This document shows, in pieces, positions 44,394 to 52,002 of a DNA stretch of 64,000 nt. The DNA comes from Verrucomicrobiaceae bacterium (GTDB lineage Bacteria; Verrucomicrobiota; Verrucomicrobiia; Verrucomicrobiales; Verrucomicrobiaceae). Where the stretch lies: contig JAEUHM010000041.1 of assembly GCA_016795485.1 (NCBI GenBank), forward strand, positions 434,001 through 498,000, given 5' to 3'. The stretch's first letter is position 1, and every line of letters begins with the position of its first letter. Made by a program: the position numbers and the translations under genes. A model generated the notes under the pieces. That model did no database searches and had not been told where the DNA came from. It saw nothing but the letters and a program-made list of their open reading frames with translations.

Positions 44394-46484
44394 ATGTTTC
44401 GCACTGCACTCCTCTTTCTCACCGCAACCGCCGCCTTGGCTCAGGAATCTGACCTGTCGGAGGTCGTCGTCACTGCTACGCGCTCAGAGTTGGACCCCTA
44501 CCTCGCTCCGCACGTGGTGGAGACACTGGAGGCGAATGACATCATCGAGCGTCAGGCTCGCAGTGTGCCTGAGGCCCTGCGGCAAATGTCTGGCATCTCG
44601 GTGCAAAAGACTTCCAATGGCCAGGGCTCACCTTACATCCGTGGATTCACCGGCTTCCGCACGCTGGCGCTCATCGACGGAGTGCGTTTCAACAACTCCA
44701 TCTTCCGCGATGGTCCCAACGAGTACTGGAATACCATTGACGCTTTATCCATGAGCGGCTTTGAGCTCGTGCAAGGCCAAGGCTCGGTGCTTTATGGAAG
44801 CGATGCCATTGGCGGAACGCTCAACTTACTCACCAAGCGTGCGGCTTACGAATCTGAGACAGCAGGCGAGTTTTTCATTCACGGAAACACCTTCCACCGT
44901 TACTCCACAGCCGAGCAAAGCTACATCGGGCGAGTTGAGACCCAAATGGGCGTGGGCGGAGAGTGGGGACTTCACTTGGGGGCTTCCTTGAAGAGTTTTG
45001 GAGATGTCATCGGCGCGGAAGTGGGCACCCAAGAGAAAACTGGCTACGATGAATGGAGCTACGATGCACGTCTGGACATGCGATTGAGCCCTAACTGGGA
45101 GCTGACCGCCGCCCATCAGTATCTGGATCAGGACGATGCTTGGCGGACTCACAGCACGCGCTACGGCATCTCTTGGCAAGGCACAGAGATCGGGTCGGAT
45201 AAACTTCGTGTGTTCGACCACAGCCGTCAGCTCTCCTATTTGAAGCTCTCTGGCACCGATCTGAATGGCTTCATCGACCGTGCGACCATTACTTTGTCGT
45301 ATCAGAATGGTGACGAGATCCAGGACCGCATCAAAGACGATGGTAAGCGAGAGTACTCCGGCTTCGAGATTCAAACTTACGGTGTCGACATTCAGTTGGA
45401 GAGCGACACAGGCCTCGGCAAGCTCGTCTACGGCGTGGATTACTACGACGACAACGTGGACAGCTTCCGCCGTGACTACAAGCCAAGTGGTGCCTTGAAC
45501 AAAGTTCGCATCCAGGGGCCCATTGGTGATGACTCCAGCTACGACTTGCTCGGCGTTTACCTGCAAGACGAGGTTAAGCTCAATGATCGCTTTACCCTCT
45601 TCCTGGGAGGGAGATACAGCCATGCTGAGGCCGATATTGGCAAGTATGAGGACCCAGAGACCGAGCAGCAGAACTCATTCAATGGCAGCTGGGACAATGC
45701 CGTGTTCTCTGCACGCCTCACTGCGGACTTGGACAAAGAAGGTCACTTCAAACTCTACGGCGGCGTCTCTCAAGGCTTCCGTGCTCCCAATCTCTCCGAC
45801 CTTTCCCGTCTCGACATTGCTCGCAGCGGTGAGTTGGAGACGCCAGTCACCGATCTCGACCCTGAAAAGTTCACCAACTTTGAGATCGGCCTCAAGGCCA
45901 GCACTGGAAAGTTCACCGGTGGGCTCGCTTACTTCTATACCGACATCAATGACATGATCGTCCGTCGCCCCACAGGCCGCACGGTGGGAGGAGACAAGGA
46001 AGTCACAAAGGCCAATGCCGGCAGCGGCTTCATTCATGGTGTGGAAGTCAATGCAGCTTATGAGTTCAACGATCATTGGTCTGTCTTTGGCAACTTCACT
46101 TGGCTGGAAGGCGAATCCGAAGCCTTCCCTGGAGACGGTCCAAAGAGTCAGCGTGAACCTATCAGCAAGATGCAACCCATCATCGCTAACGCTGGTGTGC
46201 GGTGGGCTACGGAATCGAAAAACTTCTGGGTAGAACTCGTCGGCACCGCAGCAAGCCGCGCCGACAAACTCAGCTCTGCCGATCGTGAAGATGATCAGCG
46301 CATTCCTCCCGGTGGAACCCCTGGCTACACTTTGCTCTCGCTCCGTAGCGGCTGGCAAGTGACACAGAATGTGCTGCTCCTCGCCTCACTGGAGAACATT
46401 TTGGATGAAGACTACCGCGCCCACGGCAGCGGATCGAATGAGCCCGGCATTGGCGGCACGTTCGGGGTAAAGATTTCGTTTTGA
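44394..46484 (+). CDS. TonB-dependent outer-membrane receptor
   Basis: 696 aa. Signal peptide MFRTALLFLTATAALAQ, TonB-box-like DLSEVVVTATRSE, and a plug domain with SVPEALRQMSGISVQKT, YIRGFTGFRTLALIDGVRFN and GSVLYGSDAIGGTLNLLTKR. A 22-stranded-barrel-type C-terminus follows, ending in a Phe (GVKISF). The plug style resembles heme/hemoglobin and vitamin B12 receptors, but no substrate is certain. No TonB, ExbB or ExbD gene and no cobalamin riboswitch was seen nearby. Confidence 0.92.
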   Translation: MFRTALLFLTATAALAQESDLSEVVVTATRSELDPYLAPHVVETLEANDIIERQARSVPEALRQMSGISVQKTSNGQGSPYIRGFTGFRTLALIDGVRFNNSIFRDGPNEYWNTIDALSMSGFELVQGQGSVLYGSDAIGGTLNLLTKRAAYESETAGEFFIHGNTFHRYSTAEQSYIGRVETQMGVGGEWGLHLGASLKSFGDVIGAEVGTQEKTGYDEWSYDARLDMRLSPNWELTAAHQYLDQDDAWRTHSTRYGISWQGTEIGSDKLRVFDHSRQLSYLKLSGTDLNGFIDRATITLSYQNGDEIQDRIKDDGKREYSGFEIQTYGVDIQLESDTGLGKLVYGVDYYDDNVDSFRRDYKPSGALNKVRIQGPIGDDSSYDLLGVYLQDEVKLNDRFTLFLGGRYSHAEADIGKYEDPETEQQNSFNGSWDNAVFSARLTADLDKEGHFKLYGGVSQGFRAPNLSDLSRLDIARSGELETPVTDLDPEKFTNFEIGLKASTGKFTGGLAYFYTDINDMIVRRPTGRTVGGDKEVTKANAGSGFIHGVEVNAAYEFNDHWSVFGNFTWLEGESEAFPGDGPKSQREPISKMQPIIANAGVRWATESKNFWVELVGTAASRADKLSSADREDDQRIPPGGTPGYTLLSLRSGWQVTQNVLLLASLENILDEDYRAHGSGSNEPGIGGTFGVKISF

Positions 46485-46515
46485 GCCATGCAGGGAGTGG
46501 CTTGATTCCACGCCC

Positions 46516-47535
46516 ATGCAGACTTCGAGACGAACCTTTCTCAAGCGGGCGGCTTTGGCCGCAGTTCCTGGTGTGGCACGGGCGGCAGGCGTCCAAGTCC
46601 TTGGCCAGGGCGAGCATCGCTACCAAGTGGTTCCTGGTTGGGGCGTATTGGACTCGGCTACTCCCGTCAAGAACTGCCACGGCATCGTGCGAGATCGTGA
46701 AGGCCACATCGTGCTGCTCACCGATCACACAGCGAACAACATCATCATCTACGACAAGCAGGGCCGCTTAGTCAGCAAATGGGGCACGGAGTTCCCTGGC
46801 GCACATGGCTTGTCGTTGGTGAGTGCTGGTGACAGAGAGTTGTTGTTTGTCACGTGCTTGAAAACCCATCGCGTCTGCTCCTTTACGCTTGATGGGAAGA
46901 TGCTCAATGAATGGAAGTGGCCCGAGCAAACCGGGAAGTATGAGAAGGAAGATCAATACAAGCCCTCATGGACGCTTCATCTGCCCGATGGCGGATTCTT
47001 TGTCTTGGACGGCTACGGACTGGACTTCATCACGCACTACGATGCCGCCGGTAAGTTCGTCCGCATCTTTGGAGGCCAGGCGGGCGGCATTCAGCATTGG
47101 GGACCGCATGGAGGCATGCTGGATGTGGACAAAGCTAGCAGCCCCAGCTTGCTCATCGCCATGAGTGACCAGCAGCACCTTCTGCGGCTCAGCACGACAG
47201 GCGAGAAGATAGGCAAAACCGACCTGCCAGGCGGCAATCCCAGGCAGATCCGCAAACACGAAGGCCACTACTACATCGCGCACTTGGCGGACAACTGGCC
47301 CGCAGATCGTGCCAGCCGTGGCTTTGTCTCCGTTTTGGATGCTGAGCTTCGGGTGCTCTCGAACATCGCCGGCACGGCCCCAGTTTACGATGACCAAGGC
47401 AACCTCCAGAAGATGGCGCACAAGGAAGAAGTGTTCATTCATCCCCATGACTTGGTCATCGATGACGAGGGCAGCATCTACGTGGCTCAGTTCAACTCCG
47501 GCAACACCTACCCCATTAAACTCGAGCGTGTGTGA
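46516..47535 (+). CDS. Tat-exported NHL-type six-bladed propeller protein
   Basis: 339 aa. Twin-arginine signal TSRRTFLKRAALAAVPG. NHL-like strands recur: NCHGIVRDREGHIVLLTDH, NIIIYDKQGRLVSKWGTEFP, HRVCSFTLDGKMLNEWKW, ITHYDAAGKFVRIFGG and HDLVIDDEGSIYVAQFNSG. The order and the HxGI/HDL motifs resemble the lyase domain of peptidyl-amidating enzymes, but this is only a fold resemblance. It lies 31 bases after the TonB-receptor gene and may be co-transcribed with it. Confidence 0.78.
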   Translation: MQTSRRTFLKRAALAAVPGVARAAGVQVLGQGEHRYQVVPGWGVLDSATPVKNCHGIVRDREGHIVLLTDHTANNIIIYDKQGRLVSKWGTEFPGAHGLSLVSAGDRELLFVTCLKTHRVCSFTLDGKMLNEWKWPEQTGKYEKEDQYKPSWTLHLPDGGFFVLDGYGLDFITHYDAAGKFVRIFGGQAGGIQHWGPHGGMLDVDKASSPSLLIAMSDQQHLLRLSTTGEKIGKTDLPGGNPRQIRKHEGHYYIAHLADNWPADRASRGFVSVLDAELRVLSNIAGTAPVYDDQGNLQKMAHKEEVFIHPHDLVIDDEGSIYVAQFNSGNTYPIKLERV

Positions 47536-47587
47536 TCCCAGCGAAATCCTCGTTTCCATCCCCGACAGCCTGCGTTATTGATTCACA

Positions 47588-48391
47588 ATGCTTTGGGACT
47601 TCCTGCAGAAACACTGGCGGGACGGCGTGGAGATCTTCATCCTCGCTGCCTTGGCCTATCATGGGTACCTTTTCTTCAAGGCGACCCGTGGTGCCCGCAT
47701 TTTGACGGGCCTGCTGGTGCTGTTGTTGAGTTTGGCCCTGATTTCGCAGTTTCTGCAACTCACCGTCATCAGTTGGTTGTTGCAGCGGTTGTCCGTGTTC
47801 CTCGCCATCGCGCTAGTCATCATCTTCCAGCCGGAGTTGAGGCGCGTCCTTGCGGAGTTAGGCAGCCAGCGGCTGTTCAGCTTCAATCGACCCGATGACC
47901 GCTCCCTGGATATGTTGATCGAGGCCATGGTGGAGCTTTCTCACAAGCGAGTGGGCGCGCTCATCGCCATCAAACGCAGCATCGACATGAAGCAGTTTGC
48001 CGAAACAGGCGTGGAAGTGGATGCCATCATCTCCCGCGAGCTTCTAGGGACCATTTTTCATCCAAAAACACCCCTGCACGATGGCGGCGTGATCGTGGAC
48101 CAAGGCCGCATCCTCGCCGCGGGCTGTGTTTTCCCCGTGTCACAGCGCGAGGTGAGAAACCGCGCGGTAGGCCTGCGGCACCGCGCCGCAATGGGCGTCA
48201 CGGACGAGACCGATGCGGTCGCCCTCATCGTCTCTGAAGAAACAGGAGCACTTTCGTTAGGCTACCGCGGGCTACTTTATCACGACCTGAGCCCAGAAGA
48301 CGTGCGGGAGAAGCTCAACTCGGTGCTAACCACAGGAATGATCGATGACAACGACGACCACAAAGACGAACCCACCCGCGAACTGGCCTAG
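47588..48391 (+). CDS. cdaA: Diadenylate cyclase CdaA (c-di-AMP synthase)
   Basis: 267 aa. Three N-terminal membrane helices (EIFILAALAYHGYLFF; ILTGLLVLLLSLALI; LSVFLAIALVIIFQPELRR) precede the DisA_N catalytic domain: AIISRELLGTIFHPKTPLHDGG, LRHRAAMGVTDETDAVALIVSEETGALSL. The RHR motif is intact. The usual DGA reads DGG. The enzyme makes c-di-AMP from two ATP at the membrane. Its last 47 bases overlap the CdaR-like stub, and glmM lies further downstream, recalling the cdaA-cdaR-glmM order of other bacteria. Confidence 0.95.
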   Translation: MLWDFLQKHWRDGVEIFILAALAYHGYLFFKATRGARILTGLLVLLLSLALISQFLQLTVISWLLQRLSVFLAIALVIIFQPELRRVLAELGSQRLFSFNRPDDRSLDMLIEAMVELSHKRVGALIAIKRSIDMKQFAETGVEVDAIISRELLGTIFHPKTPLHDGGVIVDQGRILAAGCVFPVSQREVRNRAVGLRHRAAMGVTDETDAVALIVSEETGALSLGYRGLLYHDLSPEDVREKLNSVLTTGMIDDNDDHKDEPTRELA

Positions 48392-48548
48392 AGAAGTGCG
48401 GCTGATGGTCACGCGGAACTGGAAGGTCAAACTCCTGGCCATCGTGCTAGCGTTTCTGTTCTGGCACATCGTAAAGAGCGAGATCCGGCAACTGCCCTTG
48501 CCGAGCTTCACGGAGGAGCACTCGTTAAAGCAGTCCAGCGGGCTGTAG
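48345..48548 (+). CDS. Short CdaR/YbbR-like membrane stub
   Basis: 67 aa, overlapping the cdaA end by 47 bases. NWKVKLLAIVLAFLFWHIVK is the kind of single N-terminal membrane helix that opens CdaR/YbbR proteins, and the position directly after cdaA is where cdaR is found in cdaA operons. The extracytoplasmic YbbR repeats are absent: only 27 residues follow the helix. Eight bases after the stop a REP-like palindrome begins. It is either a mini-CdaR or the remnant of a truncated gene. Confidence 0.6.
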   Translation: MTTTTTKTNPPANWPREVRLMVTRNWKVKLLAIVLAFLFWHIVKSEIRQLPLPSFTEEHSLKQSSGL

Positions 48549-48555
48549 TAAGGGC

Positions 48556-48617
48556 TCGTAGTTCGAGCTTCAGCTCGTTCCCCGAGCCTCCTGAACGAGC
48601 TGAAGCTCGAACTACGA
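48556..48617. repeat. Large REP-like palindrome (25-bp arms, 12-base loop)
   Basis: Arms at 48556-48580 and 48593-48617 are perfectly complementary. The core starts GTAGTTCGAGC and ends GCTCGAACTAC, and each arm contains an internal GAGCT/AGCTC symmetry. GTAG at one end and CTAC at the other fit REP elements mobilised by RAYT transposases. It sits between the CdaR-like stub and the caspase/FGE gene. No RAYT gene is in the window. Confidence 0.75.
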
Positions 48618-48723
48618 ACTCCGCTGGGCAGGTTCGGACAAAGAACCACTTTTTCCCAATCAAATCCCCGTCTCCGGCGATAGGACTGGCACACTCCTTG
48701 TTCTCCACTTTACTCTCACCCCC

Positions 48724-50367
48724 ATGAAAGCTGCTCTCTGTGCCCTGCTCCTAGCTCCATGCTCCATGCTTTTGTCTGCTGAAAAGGCCGCGTTGGTCAT
48801 TGGCAACAGCGCCTACCCGGATGAGGCGGGTGGCGACTACGGGGACCTGCCAAATGCAGTGCGGGATGCTAGGCTCATGAAGACGACTCTGGAGAGCGTA
48901 GGTTTCAGCGTGGTGTATGCGGAAGACGCCACCAAGTCCGTGATGGATGAGAAGCTCACGGAGTTTGAGAACAAGATCAGCAAGGGCGGCACGGCAGTCA
49001 TCTATCTGGCGGCACATGGCATCGAGTTTGAGAAGCGGAACTACATCCTCTGTAGCAATGCCAAGGGCAAGGCACGCTCGCGCTTGGGAGAGGAGTCCAT
49101 GGAGGCAGAGACATTCGCGGTGGCCATGCTCTCGGCGGGTGCCAGTCAGTCCTTTTTGTTTCTGGACTGCTGCCGGGAGAAGCCGGCTGCCGAGTGGGTC
49201 ACCCGTGGACGCTCCAGTGGAGGCCTGGAGGACATGAAGATCACCGGAGACATCATCATCTCCTTTGCGGCACGTCCGGGAGAGAACGCACAGGACCAGC
49301 CACTCGTCAGTGGAGCAGGCGTCCTAAAAAACAACGGTCCCTACGCCCAAGCCCTGGCCAAGTGGATACCCGCCGGAGTGAAACACAGTGAGATGTTCGA
49401 CAACATCCGCATTGAGGTAGACACGCTGACCAGCGGCCAACAGCGCACCTGGGAGAGCGGGAGCATCTTGAGGCCGTTTTTCTTTGCGAAAGGGGGCTCG
49501 ACTGCCCCTCCCGTGCAGGTGGCCAAGATGGTGCCATCCGTACCGACACTACCCGAGCCACCCGCAACCCGTAGCGGCACTCCAGCCACCGCCACCAAGG
49601 ATGCCCCGTTTGTGAACGGCCTGGGCATGAAGTTTGTGCCGGTGTTGAACTACAAGGACGGCAAGAGAGTCCTCTTCAGCATCTGGGAAACACGGCGGCG
49701 GGACTATGCAGCGTATGCAGTGCAGAACATTGGAGTGGATACGGAATGGGAGGCCCAGGAATACAAAGGTGTGCCTATAGGCCAGGAGACTGACCATCCC
49801 GTAGTGAGTGTGAGCTGGGCGGATGGCAAGGCCTTCTGCGCATGGCTGACGAAGACGGAGCGTGAGGGAGGACGCATCGGCGCACAGGATGAATACCGTC
49901 TGCCGACGGACGTAGAGTGGAGCTATGCGGTGGGGATAGGAGACAAAGAAGACGCCAGTGCCAGCCCGGAGGCAAAGAATGCTAAAATAGCCGCAGTGTA
50001 TCCCTGGGGAGGCGACTTCCCACCTACGGGGAAAGTGGGAAACTATGCAGATGACGCGGCTAAGGCAAAAGACACTGCCTTTCTTGGCTACATAGAGGGC
50101 TACAACGATGGCTATGCCAGGAGAGCGCCAGTGGGAAGCTACCCAGCCAACCGATACGGCCTTTACGATCTCGGGGGCAATGTTTGGGAATGGTGTGAGG
50201 ATTGGTACAATGCTGAGCAAAAACACCGTGTTTTGCGCGGCGGTTCCTGGGTCGACCACGTCGGCGACTTTCTGCTCTCGTCCGGTCGCCTCATCCGCAC
50301 GCCCGACTATCGCAGCAGCGACTACGGTTTCCGTTCTGTCTTAGTGATTGGCGGTGTTTCCCCCTAG
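48724..50367 (+). CDS. Exported caspase-like (peptidase C14) protein fused to FGE-sulfatase/C-type-lectin-like domain
   Basis: 547 aa. A signal peptide (residues 1-18) is followed by a caspase-fold domain: KAALVIGNSAYPDE, LPNAVRDARLMKTTLESVGF, VIYLAAHGIEF (catalytic H98) and FLFLDCCREKP (catalytic Cys C150; LDACR in many relatives). From about residue 300 comes a formylglycine-generating-enzyme-type domain: GLGMKFVPVL, HPVVSVSWADGKAFCAWL, YRLPTDVEWSYAVG, GLYDLGGNVWEWCEDWY and RVLRGGSWVDHVGDF...YGFRSV. Caspase-FGE fusions are known targets of diversity-generating retroelements. Codon choice shifts toward T-ending and CGY codons near 50155. It occupies the expected cdaR-glmM junction. Confidence 0.9.
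   Translation: MKAALCALLLAPCSMLLSAEKAALVIGNSAYPDEAGGDYGDLPNAVRDARLMKTTLESVGFSVVYAEDATKSVMDEKLTEFENKISKGGTAVIYLAAHGIEFEKRNYILCSNAKGKARSRLGEESMEAETFAVAMLSAGASQSFLFLDCCREKPAAEWVTRGRSSGGLEDMKITGDIIISFAARPGENAQDQPLVSGAGVLKNNGPYAQALAKWIPAGVKHSEMFDNIRIEVDTLTSGQQRTWESGSILRPFFFAKGGSTAPPVQVAKMVPSVPTLPEPPATRSGTPATATKDAPFVNGLGMKFVPVLNYKDGKRVLFSIWETRRRDYAAYAVQNIGVDTEWEAQEYKGVPIGQETDHPVVSVSWADGKAFCAWLTKTEREGGRIGAQDEYRLPTDVEWSYAVGIGDKEDASASPEAKNAKIAAVYPWGGDFPPTGKVGNYADDAAKAKDTAFLGYIEGYNDGYARRAPVGSYPANRYGLYDLGGNVWEWCEDWYNAEQKHRVLRGGSWVDHVGDFLLSSGRLIRTPDYRSSDYGFRSVLVIGGVSP
50236..50340 (+). other. Candidate variable-region-like C-terminal segment
   Basis: The end of the FGE-like domain (RGGSW ... PDYRSSDYGFR) matches the shape of variable regions in retroelement-diversified proteins. 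Twenty of the 28 codons from 50251 to 50334 are NNC. No template repeat or reverse transcriptase is visible here, so this remains a resemblance. Confidence 0.3.
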
Positions 50368-50484
50368 TTCTGGCTCAGTGTTACATTGTTTCGCCCAATG
50401 CTCCCCCTTCAGCGCCTTTCCCAAGTTTGTGGACGCAAAGTTCATCTCGCTACCAGCCAAATCAGCACGCAGGACAAACTGTTG

Positions 50485-50503
50485 CCTGGCTCTGTGAGCC
50501 AGG
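50485..50503. other. Small hairpin upstream of glmM
   Basis: CCTGGCTC-TGT-GAGCCAGG forms an 8-bp stem with 3-base loop, 128 bases before the glmM start. No T-tract follows, so it is not a standard terminator. The rest of 50368-50631 shows no gene or known riboswitch. Confidence 0.35.
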
Positions 50504-50631
50504 AGGCGTGAGACAACACCCCGAGCGCAAGGCCATGAACCCCCAACCCGCCCGCTGCCTCACACAGAGGGCCTACAGTCGGTGCCCAGCCTTTGACATT
50601 GCGTCTCTCCTGCGGTAAACCCGGCCTCTTC

Positions 50632-52002
50632 ATGTCACAGGAAAAACGCCAGTTCTTCGGCACCGATGGTGTCCGCGCCGTAGCCAATCGCCATCCGATG
50701 ACCCCCGAGTTCGTCATGCGGCTCGGGCAGGCGGCGGCAGTCGTCCTCGGAGCCAAAGCAGGGCCGGGAGAGAGGCCTAGTTGCATCGTGGGCCGAGATA
50801 CTCGCGCCTCGGGTGAGATGCTGGAGGCTGCACTGGTGGCTGGGCTCAACTCTGCGGGTGTGGATGTCTACCTCGCGGGTGTGGTGCCCACTCCTACCGT
50901 GGCCATGCTGACGGCAAAACATCGCAAGGGCTTCGGCGTGATCGTTTCCGCCTCTCACAACCCCTTCCATGACAATGGCATCAAGTTCGTGCATGGCGAT
51001 GGCCACAAGCTGAACGACAAGACGGAGCTGGCGATCGAGAAGATCGTGCTCGGGAACTCGGAGTCGCCTGTGCCTCGCCCAGAAGGCCGTGGATTGGGTC
51101 GGGTGCATCGCATTACCAGCGCCATCGACGAGTATGTGGAGCATGCGCTCGCAAGCATGGGCGGAGTGAAGTTGGACGGCATGACCATCGCGCTGGACAA
51201 CGCGCACGGAGCGGCCTCGATCACCTCGACTCGCGCACTGGAAGCGCTCGGAGCGGATGTGCGGGTGTTTCACTCGGAGCCAGATGGTTTTAACATCAAC
51301 GAAGACTGCGGCTGCACGCATGGCGAGGAGTTGGAGCGCCTCGTGAAGCAAACTCAGGCTCACGCGGGCGTGGCTCACGATGGAGATGCGGACCGCATCG
51401 CTCTCTGTGATGAAAACGGCATCGTCGTGGACGGAGATGAACTCATGGCGATCGCCGCCGAGTCCATGCTCCGCAAAGGCACGCTCAAGCAGAACACCAT
51501 CGCCGTAACCATCATGTCCAACTACGGCTTGGATGATCTCGTGTCTGGCCTAGGCGGCAAAGTCATCCGCACCAACGTGGGTGATCGCTACGTGCTGGAG
51601 GTGATGCGGGAGAAGGGGCTCAACTTCGGCGGTGAGCAGTCTGGGCACATCATTTTTGGCGACTGGGCGACGACCGGAGATGGCCTCATCGCGGGGCTGC
51701 AAGTCCTCCGCATCATGAAGGAGACGGGCGAGCCGCTGTCTCAACTGCGGAAGTGCCTGAAGAAGTTCCCACAGGCAGCACGCAATCTCCGTGTCAGCTC
51801 CAAGCCGCCCACTGCGGAACTCATAGAGGCCACCAAGATCATCAAAGAGACCGAGAAGAAACTCGGGGACTACGGGCGCGTGCTCCTGCGCTACTCCGGC
51901 ACCGAGCCGCTGGTGAGATTGCTCATCGAAGGCAGAGACGTCGAGTATCTTGAGTCCCAAGCAGACAAGATCGCCTCTGCCATTCTCGCTCAGATCGGCT
52001 AA
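50632..52002 (+). CDS. glmM: Phosphoglucosamine mutase GlmM
   Basis: 456 aa from the ATG at 50632, matching the family start (QFFGTDGVRAVANRHPMTPEF). The active phosphoserine lies in VIVSASHNPFHDNGIKF, the Mg loop in VAHDGDADRIALCDENG, the sugar loop in NFGGEQSGHIIF and the phosphate loop in RYSGTEPLVRLLIEG. It interconverts glucosamine-6-phosphate and glucosamine-1-phosphate for peptidoglycan synthesis. It follows cdaA and the CdaR-like stub with the caspase/FGE gene between. Its stop overlaps the convergent FG-GAP gene by four bases. Confidence 0.97.
   Translation: MSQEKRQFFGTDGVRAVANRHPMTPEFVMRLGQAAAVVLGAKAGPGERPSCIVGRDTRASGEMLEAALVAGLNSAGVDVYLAGVVPTPTVAMLTAKHRKGFGVIVSASHNPFHDNGIKFVHGDGHKLNDKTELAIEKIVLGNSESPVPRPEGRGLGRVHRITSAIDEYVEHALASMGGVKLDGMTIALDNAHGAASITSTRALEALGADVRVFHSEPDGFNINEDCGCTHGEELERLVKQTQAHAGVAHDGDADRIALCDENGIVVDGDELMAIAAESMLRKGTLKQNTIAVTIMSNYGLDDLVSGLGGKVIRTNVGDRYVLEVMREKGLNFGGEQSGHIIFGDWATTGDGLIAGLQVLRIMKETGEPLSQLRKCLKKFPQAARNLRVSSKPPTAELIEATKIIKETEKKLGDYGRVLLRYSGTEPLVRLLIEGRDVEYLESQADKIASAILAQIG

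Noticed and set aside
50368-50631. DGR template repeat or accessory gene downstream of the caspase/FGE gene
   Set aside because: No near-copy of the FGE C-terminal segment and no RT- or Avd-like frame is present here or elsewhere in the window.
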